Under the pieces are notes generated by a model. It was not told the DNA's origin. It did not search any database and saw only the letters and a list, made by a program, of their open reading frames with translations. Positions 54,440 through 64,000 of a stretch of 64,000 nt of DNA are shown piece by piece (position 1 is the first letter of the stretch; each line of letters opens with the position of its first letter). The translations under genes were made by a program, and so were the position numbers. Source of the stretch: Apoda limacodes (taxonomy: Eukaryota > Arthropoda > Insecta > Lepidoptera > Limacodidae); NCBI GenBank assembly GCA_946406115.1, contig OX291544.1:28227521-28291520 (forward strand). The letters run 5' to 3'.

Positions 54440-56245
54440 AACCTCACAATCAATTTTGAAGCCATAAGAAATTTCCCCACCACTAAAAGTGTGAAACAAG
54501 TACGTGGATTTGTCGGTTTATTATAGGCGATTTGCGAAGTCGTTTTCCGATCTCATATCCCCTATCACTAAGCTTACCCGCGGTAAGAGAAACGAGAAGA
54601 TGAAGTTTGAGTGGACAACGGAGGCGGATATTTCTTTTGTGAAGCCGTAAGATGCTCTAACTACCGCCACTATACTCATATGCCCCGACTTCAAGAAGCC
54701 GTTTCAACTACATTGCGTCGCTAGCCGCGTAGGGATAGGTAGTGTGCTTATGCAGAAGGATGATGAAGGAAATTCTCACCCCATCGCTTATTTCTCCAAG
54801 CTGTTGTCCCAATGTGAAATAAATTATAGCGTAACTGAAAGGGAATTGTTAGCAGTGTTGCTTTCTACAGAGCACTTTAGACCATATATTGAGGGTGCTG
54901 AGTTCACCATGTTCACGGATCACGCTTGTCTTAAATGGCTTATGAGCTTAGGAAATACAACTAGGAGGCTAGTTAGGTGGGCCATCAGGTTGTCCCAGTT
55001 TAAGTTTGATATAGTCTGTCTAGGATCGAGGTATCTGCGGTCTCCACGGTGCCAGATGAAGTTCATGATCCCTGGTATTGTAGGATGTATAGGGACTGTC
55101 AGGAGCATCCGAATAGACATAAGAGTTATAAGGTTGAGAACGGCACTCTGTACAAATTTGTTAAGCCTAAGACGCCTCTTACAAGCAACTTGTGCTGGAA
55201 AATTGTAGTACCAAAAGAGCACGTCTTAGACTCAATAAGGAACAACCACGATAGTCTAAATTCAGGCCACTTTGGCATTCACAAAACATTAGAAGAATTA
55301 AAAACACACTATTTTTGGAAAAACATGTTTAGGGACGTTAAAGAGTATTTATCCAAGTGCGAGATTTGTAAAGCATAAAAGAATTCGAATTCACCCCCAT
55401 TACGTTTAATGACCAATCCCAAGAAAGTGGACCGGCCTATGAGTATGCTTTCACTTGACTTAGTAGGACCAATTCCGAGGTCATACTCAGGGCACGTACA
55501 CATCTTGTCAGTAGTTGATGTATTTTCAAAATTTTGTTGGGTCTTCCCCATTGTAAAAGCAAATACCTTTTCCATCAATAGGCTTTTGAAAAAGGATTTT
55601 TTTTTGAAATTTGGGACACCTAAAATTTTCATCTGCGACAATGCCACCGTTTTTATTTCCAAAAACATTGTAATTTTTTTAAAGGGATATGGCATCCCAA
55701 AGATATTTTATTACACGTTGTATACGCCACAAAATAACACTGTAGAGCGTTACAACAAGACCATTGAAACTTGCATTTCCTGTTATGTAGGGTCCGACAA
55801 CAGAAACTGGTCAAAGTATCTACCGCACGTACAGACAGCCATAAACTCCACATTTAACTTGGTTACGGGGTTTACACCAAATTTTTTAATGTTCGGGAGG
55901 GAAGTTATTATATACGCTTCGCTTCACAATTACAGTGATGTTAACACACCAGAACAATTAGAGATAGATGATAGGTTGGAATATAGTGAGGCTTTACATA
56001 CTTTGAAAGACATTTATGATAAAGTAGTACTCAATCTTTTTAAGGGGTATCAGAAAAATGCCCGATATTATAATCAGGGTCGGAAGAGCGTGGTGAACTC
56101 TGAGGGGGACATTGCTTGGCGACGTAATTTTGCACAGTCAAGCGCAATTAACTATTTCTCAGCTAAGTTGTCACCAAAATTTATAAAATGTGTAATTGTC
56201 AAGAAAATTTCCGACAATGTTTATTTGTTGAGGGATGTGGCCTGA
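54440..56245 (+). pseudogene. Gypsy pol: RT remnant, RNase H, integrase
   Basis: 54470-54740 gives, with stops, TTKSVKQVRGFVG and FSDLISPITKLTRG, the end of RT. From 54744 the RNase H frame reads PIAYFSKLLSQCEINYSVTE, RELLAVLLSTEHFRPYI and FTMFTDHACLKWLMS. A frame change near 55040 leads to the zinc element NHDSLNSGHFGIHKTLEEL ... CEICKA, with a stop at 55376. The integrase core at 55409-56245 has LSLDLVGPIPRS, IFICDNATVF and NNTVERYNKT, the D, D and E of the catalytic triad. The tail reads NVYLLRDVA. The aspartic protease and RT palm are missing. Confidence 0.85.
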
Positions 56246-58563
56246 AACACAACTGGTAAGTTCCATATTAAAAATATTCTTAAAATTTAACTTTAAAGGT
56301 TTAATGACAATTATGTCAAGTTTGGACAATCATTTGTTAAGTAGTAAGGTACAAAGAGCTAACTTGTGAAAGGTGATGAATAAAGATTAAGTGTGAAAGG
56401 TAGTTAGCATATGAAAGATGATGAATCCCTCATTCATCTCATATATCTTATGAAATGTTAAAGTAAAATCAAAATTTGTTTAACTTTTTTTATTTTTCTC
56501 TCAACACTCATTTTTAAAGAGTAGTTTTTTTGTTTATTGCGAGAAATAACGGCAGACTGTGAAGCCAGGTGTCTCCAGCAGAGTGCACAACAAATTTATT
56601 ATGTTGGGATCTGTCCCTTTGTTCCATCAACCCTTGTGTTTTTTTATATATACTTTGTGTTAGCATGGATTAGATTTTTTTTTTATTTTTTTACCATGTT
56701 TTTATTATGTTCATTGGCCATGAACTGTATTATAATTTTATGATGATTAGATAGGGCGTTGTTACTACATATAGTACATTATATTTTTTAGTTTTTGGTG
56801 GAGCAAAGCAGACCCGTGGGCCACGATCAAATAAGCAGGGTTATCTTGCTCTCGTGCGTCTCACCCAAAATATTTTGTTTATGTATTTTATTCCTTTTTT
56901 TTTTGTTACTAATTTATCCTGAATTGATGTAGGAGTATTTTATTCGTGTTTTGTTTATAATTCTTGTATACACGTTATAAAAAGGAATAATTTTTTTTTG
57001 TAGCTTTGCTACCATGTTGGTGAAGATAGGGAGATTTTTGTTTTTATTTTTATAATAGAACTTGATAGGATTAGTTGTTTTTATTTGTGTTTTGCTGCAG
57101 TGTGTTTCGTTTTCTTTTTACATATTACTTTTAATTAATTTATAACATGAAACCTGGTTAAATACCGTTTATAAATGGTAAAAGGTTTATCACGGATTGA
57201 GTATCTCATGGACAAGACGAAAAGCACCGGATTGGATCACTCATCTCCACTGCACCTATGTTGCGTGGCGACATTACTCATTTCCATAGCACTTATGTTG
57301 CATGGTGACGTGTCACACTTTTCCTACAGCACTTATGTTGCGTGGCGAACTTTATTGGACCCATAATTTTGTGGCGTTCCTCATTGGGCTTATGTCCCAA
57401 ACTTTTTTTAGTAAACTAAGAGTGGTTAGGTTGCTCTCTTAGTAGGCGACCCCACTTCTTTAGCTACATAACCCCTTAGCGCAGCCAAACACCAGAAGCG
57501 AAGGTGCTTACTGGGTTTGAGCCGGTTGAGTCGCAAGGGCTTATTTTGTTGCATTAACGCACTTGCACTTGCACCGCGTAATCGCAATCTATATAGCATT
57601 TACCGCACTTATGCTGCATGCAATTTTTTTTCTTATAATAGTAGTTATAATACACTTCCCTGAGCAAAGTGAAAGAGGCAAAAGAGCCTACTGCATTTTC
57701 GCCAGATGAATAGGGATAGTGGGTTTGTTTATTTTTAATTATTTTTAAAATTTATATAACTTATTTTAGAAAGCTACGCGCAATCGGAAGCAGAATCTTA
57801 GGGGCGAAGGTGCCTACTAAATTCGTGTCAGTAGTACGGAGGAGCAAAACTTTATTAAGTATATTATTAGACGTAGTTGAAGATTAGGATCTAATTTCTC
57901 TTTTCTTTTTTTCTTTCTTTCACCATGCATTTGACCATCTACGGGTCAAGGCCGAGGTCAAGTATCGCCAAACATCAGAAACGAGGGTGCTTACTGAGTT
58001 TGAGCCAGTAGAAATACTTTGCTTTGTTACCGAAGACCGATTTCGTGGAAACCTTCCTTTGGCATAATAAAAGTTTTATTGTTATTATTTACCTTTTTTT
58101 TGTATTTAGGGCGTATCTAACTTCAACGTATATTCTTTATGATATGGGGGAAGAAAAATTCTAAGATTTAGTCTTACATTTCATTTATAATATGAAATTT
58201 GAAAATTTTCAATATCTTCATTGCGTTTGGAAAATTTTGTGTTTCCCAAACGGAATGACGAGTGGAACCGCGTTTCAATGTTAGTCTGCATCGCGCAGAA
58301 AATAAAGTTATGTTAATAAAAAATGAAGTTAAAATTTTTTCAATAATAATTAAAATAATTAATTAATTCGCTCTACATAAAACTCTATACCAGGAAATAG
58401 GTAAAGGAGAGATTCCTGATAGAAAAAATTGTAATGTAGAAATTAATTTTTTTTATTAAGACCAGATTTTTTGTGGAAAAAATTTTATAACAAATTATTT
58501 TAGAATTTAGAAGTATTTTATATAGAAAATATATTTAAGGAGTTGTTAATATATAACGACCGC
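56246..58563 (+). other. Gypsy 3' region with internal degenerate repeats, no clear env
   Basis: Two kinds of repeats are visible: three copies of TGCACCTATGTTGCGTGGCG-like 40-bp units at 57240-57350, and at least three copies of a CCAGAAGCGAAGGTGCTTAC-like motif near 57490, 57785 and 57975. No membrane-protein frame was recognised. Confidence 0.55.
57240..57355 (+). repeat. Three imperfect tandem copies of a ~42-bp unit
   Basis: Each contains CACTTATGTTGCGTGGCGAC or a one- to two-base variant. Confidence 0.75.
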
Positions 58564-58840
58564 GTCATTTCGGCATTTTTGTGGGGTTCTGTCCTTTTTT
58601 TTATAATATAGTATCTCGGTTGTAGGGGGGACAGAATTTCCCAGCGTCACGGGTGGCGCTCGTTATAATATAAATGTCCCGTGACATATTGCTTTATACT
58701 TATCTTTTTTATTTATAAAAGTTCATTGCCATGACAATGATACTATCTAATATACTTAACTGATTACATAAAACCAAGTTCCTTGTTCTTTTCTAATTAT
58801 TTTTTTCTAACCATAACATTATTAGTTTTAATACCCTACA
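58564..58840 (+). repeat. Gypsy 3' LTR
   Basis: 277 bp, same borders as the 5' LTR. No clear polypurine tract precedes it. Confidence 0.9.
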
Positions 58841-58903
58841 AGGGTCGGCAACGCGCGAGTGATACTCCTGGTGTTACAAGCGTCCAAAGGCTACGGTGAT
58901 ACG
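58841..58903 (+). mobile_element. LINE 3' fragment next to the gypsy LTR
   Basis: AGGGTCGGCAACGCGCGAGT followed by GATACTCCTGGTGTTACAAG matches the end of the LINE ORF2 at 39786-39840. Confidence 0.8.
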
Positions 58904-58914
58904 AAGAGTATTAT

Positions 58915-60240
58915 CTAATATATTGACTGATTTACAGTATGGGATGTGAGCGCCGCTGACTGAAGAATTTACTCCATTTAACTAGTTTACTGTAGATTAT
59001 CGTTTATGATATCTATGGCTTCATCTATGTTTTCACCAGAAGCATGAGTATAAATTTGAAGATCGTCTGCATATAGGTACAGAGAAGATAATTTGAGAGT
59101 TTCAGTATTGATGAAGATAGCAAACCGTAGAGAAGACAACACACCACCTAGTAGGACACCGAGAGTAGCAGGTGTCTAGCCAGAATAAAAAAATCTATCC
59201 AGATGCGTTGCCGACGGCCACACAAGTAACTTTGAAACCACTAAATCAATGCAGGAGATATGTTAAGAGAGTGTTAAATGCTTAGCAATATATCAAAATA
59301 AACGGTGTTAAATTCATTACAACAATCCAATCGAGATAAATTTTGTTTAGTATCCATTGTAAACAGTCAGTTATTTTAGTGAGTGTAATAACCGTACTAT
59401 CGTACTTCTACCGTACCGAAAAGTCAAGAGTTGGGTGTATTGAAAGATAGTAAAGCTTTTGTGCCTTTCTGCTGGGATCAATGATCGTAGCAGCTGTAAA
59501 ATTAAATGTGTTTATTAAACAGTTCAATATCGATATTATGCTGAGTTTTACCAACCCCTAATTACTTCAGAAATTTTCAGATTTTGTCTGGATTACCGTT
59601 TTTGACATTAGTATGAATATGGCGTCGTTGTGCATCTCTACACAACCTATTAAGATTTCTTAAGTGTTTGTATTTTTTCCTGTATTATTCACAGAAGGAT
59701 CTAGCTTAAATTTATCTTTGGCTCGATAACCTTTTTTTGAAAAGCTTGAGTTTCATCTGTGAGCAAAGGTGCGGGATAATGTTTGATTCCAATCAATCTT
59801 TCAGGTGCATTATAAAATTGAGTCAAAGGACTGTTGAAAACATCCACCTTTTCATTTACCGTGGCTGCATCACATACAAGGACCAAATTCGTATTCCATG
59901 CATCTTTTTGCAATTTTTCAAGGCCCATATTACTAAAGTTTCGCTACAAAAGAGTCCTCGATTGCATTTTGGGTGGGCACAGTAAGTGAAAGCATCAGCT
60001 GAACGTTGCCCATATGTGTATACATGTTCTGGAGAAGATACCACACTTAGGTCTAACAGAGAAGGGGCACAATTAAGGAAGAAGTGAGAAGGTTTAAGAG
60101 GTAATATGTGGTCACTGCAAGCATCTACAATTGACTGCAGTTTATTAGCCCACCAATTTTTTTTAATAAAAATGAATTAAAATCACCCATAATAATAGAA
60201 TGTTCATAAATGGGTATAAATAATTCTAGAAGTAATTCAA
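58915..60240 (-). pseudogene. LINE endonuclease and RT fragment
   Basis: Near 60220-60050 the minus strand reads EHSIIMGDFNS, WWANKLQSIVDACSDHILP and CAPSLLDLSVVSSPEHVYTY, the C-terminal endonuclease blocks. 59940-59700 reads LQKDAWNTNLVLVCDA and KVDVFNSPLTQFYNAPERL, the linker. 59080-59000 reads YADDLQIYTHASGENIDEAI, with the catalytic YADD intact. Many stops and deletions lie between. It is of a different family from the LINE at 36290. Confidence 0.75.
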
Positions 60241-60244
60241 AAGA

Positions 60245-60960
60245 AGAAAAGTATTTTTTTTTGTTTATTTTAGAAATACACAAACAAAAATTCACCAAAT
60301 ATAGGATATACCAGTCATATTAAGTACAGAGTCAAGATTAACTCAAATAACAGATATAACAATGAAAGTAGGTAAACAAAGATGTGTACACTAATGAAAA
60401 TAAAATTTACTCTTAATCAAAAACAAAAAAACCTATAACTAATAATAAGCAATATTATAGTAGCTTCTTACAGTATTAAAGATATTTTATTAATATTAAA
60501 TCTACAAATATAAAAATAAAAATTCCTAACTATACATAGATGCATACATATTATTTTATATATACAAACTTGTATACAATAATTACATACATATATAATA
60601 TATATAAAAATATTACCCCAATATCACTGACATTGTGATATATAATGTTCTTTATTTGTATTTTAAAGATTCCGATAGTACGAAAATCTCGGATTATGTT
60701 ATGCAATGAGTTCTATAAATTTGCAGCCGTTACAACGAAAGACTTACTAAAAAAATTGGTATTGTGTTGTGAAATTTTTGGTAGTAACGTAGTGTGTGTT
60801 CGCAAAGTTTTATTTCTGCCAAACAGATAATCATACCGCTCGCGGAGGTAATTTGAAGAAGCTGGGTTGGATAATAAATTAAAAAGTAACGTAAGCACGC
60901 AAGTGTTCCGGCAAAATCGGTTTGGGATCAGACTAAGTATGTTTTATAACTATCTATATA
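60245..60960 (-). mobile_element. Second LINE 3' end, minus strand
   Basis: The open frame at 60898-60713 reads FNLLSNPASSNYLRERYDYL and LRTHTTLLPKISQHN, then in the same frame after a stop NSLHNIIRDFRTIGIF, a post-RT C-terminus (WNSLP-like). A T-run at 60250-60262 marks the poly-A end. As it lies upstream of the endonuclease fragment on the same strand, it is a separate copy. Confidence 0.65.
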
Positions 60961-63595
60961 CTTATATCTGTGAATATAAATATCTATAAATATTAAGGAA
61001 AAGATATACAAAAAAAAGACTAGATGGTGATAACTATTCTAACATTGACACACTTTATTTGTATGAGCATAAATAATTTCCCCTCTAAAAAAAAATTCTT
61101 AAGGTAGGTAAGTGTGTAAGTAGGTACTTAAATATTATAAAAGTTAAATTATTTCACTAAGTAAGTAACAAGATATTACCCAATCCCCCACCAATACCCA
61201 CCGCGTAAAATTTGTTCTGGCATTTAATAGATATTATACAATCGAGTAGGTAGTACAAAATTTGCTCGAACTAACCTGTTCTCAGATATCTTAGCCAATA
61301 TTGTTGACCTTCGCAAGACAAAAGAAACACATACCTACATCTTATTAGTAATAGATTAATGAGGTTTACTTATGATGAATGTAATTTTATGCATATACTT
61401 ACAAATGAACTTATTACCTACTTATGTATTTATTTACTGAACCCTAGTCTGAATTTGAGATGCTTCACAATTTTATAAAGTACTTATAACTGCAAACTAT
61501 TTGTTAGATACTTTGATGTTTTTCTTAGTTTGTTCAGGTAAGTACTAATATGTTAATAAAAACAATACTGTTAATTCTCTCAGCCTGGCGGGTGAGTACC
61601 TGCGTTTTGTTATATCGGCTACGTATAGGTAGGTAGGTAGTTACCTTTCATATAAGATGAACTGATTTTATAAGTATTTAAAATCAATACTAATTACGTA
61701 TTTAAATTGTTTAGTTTTAGTCTAATTTATATATTAACAAAGAATAGAAAAAGAAAAACTATGTTTATGTATCTAAATAGCAACAAATATTAATATTTTT
61801 TGAAATCGTGTTTTATTTTTGGAGGGTGTTACTTAAAAAAATAACCATACATCGCCGTTGTTTTAAAATAATTTATTGTTTTAAACAATAGAAAGAAATA
61901 CTATATGAAAATAAAGCTCTTTAGATGTGTGTTTATATAATATATTTGATTTTGGCTTAGGTTAGGGTTATCACTATAAAGTGTTTTCAGCAATGTTCAA
62001 AACAAGCTTAGTATGGACATAAGGTCAGCTAGTGTTTAACCAATAAAGTTTTTAGTTAGTTTTTTGACTTACAGCTATAACATTTTAAGTAGGTATTGTG
62101 TGTGTAACTATTGGCAATACCTCATCAAGGACTCATCAAAACAGATATCGTCAGAGCCAATAACTTTGAAGGAAAGATTTTTTAACGTCACAAGAAGAAA
62201 TAGAGTTGAAAGTGAAAGAGTTGCAATCGGATCTTGGTATATTTTGAAAATGAGATAATTTTTTTAATTTTAATAGAACGAATTATTATGGAAAACCCCA
62301 AGAAAAAAATTAATATTAGATAAAATACACGGTTATTTCAATGAACATGTGTTCAGCATTAAGATAAAATTGTTGAAATGTCTTGCAAAATATTAACGGA
62401 GATAAATGGCTACTCCACTACCCCCATAGTCTGCTGCTGTTCTCTTTTGTCTCTTCAACTATGTCTGTGCTAAATTTCAAATCAATTGAATGGTATAGTA
62501 TGTACCCAGCTGTACATAGTTCGGTTATATGGAATCCGGTTAAAATGTTGTCACGGGAACTTATGGAATTTCCTGAATTAAATTCCGTCTCTTCATCTAC
62601 CTCCATGCAAAACTTCAACTCAATTAGATGTTCTTTTGCAGTGTGGTTGAGAACCAAAAAAAAATAAACTTACAAACACATTGTTCTTGACATCGAATAT
62701 TTTATTATCAAATGCGCGTTATAGCAGATATGCTTACTGCAAGTTACAAATATATTTTAAAAACAATACAAATATCTATATTTGCAACGTTTAGATTTTT
62801 ATCTCTTGGCACCTCGTAGGTATTAAGCAGATTAATGATTAATAATCATATTTAAGTTAAAAAAATATTTGAGTACTTGCATAATTTTGACCTCCTCTGG
62901 TAATAGAAGATAATAGCCACTTGTGAAAACAAACTTAAACACACTTCTGCTATTCAATATAAAATGACTTTTATGCTATAAGTACCTTACGATGAGAAAA
63001 ACTAAAATCAATTGAGTAAAATATTTTAATAAAACACACAACAAACGAGTAGAATTCGAAACAAATTTAAACTAGTTTTTTGTTCCATTCTAATGATAAG
63101 AATAAATTTACATTATTTGTAACAGGTTAAAATACATTGCAGAAAGAGCTGGGTAAATAAATTCAAGGTCGATGTGTGATAGCTTGCCTGTTAGAGAAGA
63201 CATTTTTTTAGTGGTTTTTTAGACACTGGAGTCTCGCTGTATTCGACATTTAGACGTAATAAGCGTTAAATTCAATTACTAATAAAAAAATATTTTCGTT
63301 TCATCTCATAACAGAAAACTTCTAGTTTACAGTGTTTAATTAACTGATCTTTAAAAACAAATTTCTGTCGTTCCTGTGTAGCTTCTAAGTTATTCATTAT
63401 GTATCAAGCATAACAAGTATCACATGATTTTTGAACAAAGACGACAGCTAAAATTGTGCGTCTAGTCGGTCACTTTAGAGATATTTTGAAGCGTTTTGTA
63501 AAACTACAAACAAAACTCAACATTATAGTTAACTAATAATTACATATTTTGTATTGAAACACTTTTAAAAACGAGCTTTACCACGCGCGAAGAAC
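60961..63595. other. Unassigned AT-rich region
   Basis: Short simple repeats (GTAGGTAGGTAGGTAG at 61626-61641) and two small open frames with no domain. Nothing recognised. Confidence 0.45.
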
Positions 63596-64000
63596 CCCAA
63601 TCTCGTCCGATAAACCCGCCATCCGCACCCCTTCGATTGCGAACTATCGCACCGTCCGTGATGATAGAGGCTCTCGGAGGCACTCTCATCTATTACAGAC
63701 GATCCCTGCATTGCTCCCCCATCGATCTTCCCCCCTTACGAATTAAGAAGCATCCGTCTGCCGCTTAGCGATGACCACCCATCAGCCGCTCATCATTGCA
63801 TCGGTTTATCTCTCCCCTCAAAAGACTTAATCGAGAGCGACCTTCAGTCGCGCTTAAATTTATGCGACGCCGTCATCCTTGCTGACGCACCAAAGGTTAT
63901 CAAAGACCTACGCCCACGTAAAGCCCGAGCCTTTCTCCTACCGCCCTTTAAATTAATTAAAGGCACTTGGGTAAACTTTACGAACACCTCCTACTCGCTC
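63596..64000 (+). pseudogene. LINE endonuclease fragment, running off the right edge
   Basis: With frame changes it reads RIANYRTVRDDR-like sequence, IYYRRSLHCSPIDLPPLRIK, then PLIIASVYLSPQKTLIESDL and LCDAVILADA. These are the middle endonuclease blocks of Jockey-type LINEs. At about 63885 it jumps to VIKDLRPRKA, a segment from the start of the RT region, so the end of the endonuclease is deleted. Confidence 0.7.

Larger units (their letters stand above)
53363..58840 (+). mobile_element. Ty3/gypsy LTR retrotransposon, defective
   Basis: Two 277-bp LTRs at 53363-53639 and 58564-58840 differ at roughly ten positions. Between them lie RT remnants, RNase H, a His/Cys zinc element and integrase in Ty3/gypsy order (54440-56245). 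No gag or protease was recognised, although the 53640-54400 space is short for them. A 2.3-kb AT-rich 3' part follows the integrase. The 3' LTR abuts a LINE tail whose missing half is not found left of the 5' LTR. Confidence 0.85.

Noticed and set aside
1..64000. Horizontal transfer of whole segments
   Set aside because: Composition shifts coincide with recognisable transposons; without comparison to other genomes nothing supports transfer of host genes.

Overview
This window looks like AT-rich nuclear DNA of an insect, most probably a moth or butterfly. It has multi-exon genes with GT-AG introns and a very high density of degenerate transposable elements. It also carries repeat signatures typical of Lepidoptera: LINE 3' tails with 'GGTCCGCCTGATGGTAAGCGG', a tRNA-derived SINE with the 'GGTGAAGGAAAACATCGTGA' core, and the 'AGGGTTCCGTACC' and GACA-tailed repeats. 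The order-level call rests on recalled repeat signatures, not on a search.

The only clear host genes are two tandem paralogues on the minus strand. Both encode SLC46 / proton-coupled-folate-transporter-like members of the major facilitator superfamily. Copy 1 runs from about 12.63 kb off the left edge, with five exons visible. Copy 2 runs from 49.92 to 34.64 kb in seven exons. Exons 2 to 5 have identical lengths in the two copies (142, 102, 138 and 84 bp). Copy 2 has one surplus base in exon 6 that breaks the frame, although exon 7 still fits the original frame; it is a recent pseudogene, a polymorphism or a sequence error. Its last intron is 9.9 kb and is full of transposons.

Layout. 0-0.4 kb: Tc1/mariner-type transposase tail. 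0.8-12.6 kb: transporter copy 1, its introns holding a GC-rich retro-insert with a 26-bp palindrome, an internally deleted LINE, a mariner-like pseudogene and LINE fragments. 13.3-17.5 kb: tRNA-like sequence, hAT-like and piggyBac-like pseudogenes, RTE-like fragment. 18-23.3 kb: two inverted copies of one LINE family whose ORF1 resembles an SGNH-hydrolase fold. 24.2-28.9 kb: a DIRS-type tyrosine-recombinase retrotransposon with gag, RT, RNase H, recombinase and complex inverted termini. 30.4-31.1 kb: tandem repeats. 33.6-34.3 kb: composite GACA-tailed repeat. 34.6-49.9 kb: transporter copy 2, with a near-complete LINE, a 722-bp hAT-type MITE with perfect 8-bp target-site duplications, and a SINE in its last intron. 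51-53 kb: LINE remnants and an unrecognised GC-rich open frame. 53.4-58.8 kb: a Ty3/gypsy element with two 277-bp LTRs but no recognisable gag. 58.9-64 kb: further LINE fragments and unassigned AT-rich DNA.

There is no operon, CRISPR array or ribosomal RNA. The transposons do not act together with the transporter genes; they mainly inflate introns and the 22-kb space between the paralogues. The best leads are the intact-looking exon architecture of the transporter pair with its single frameshift, and the DIRS element.
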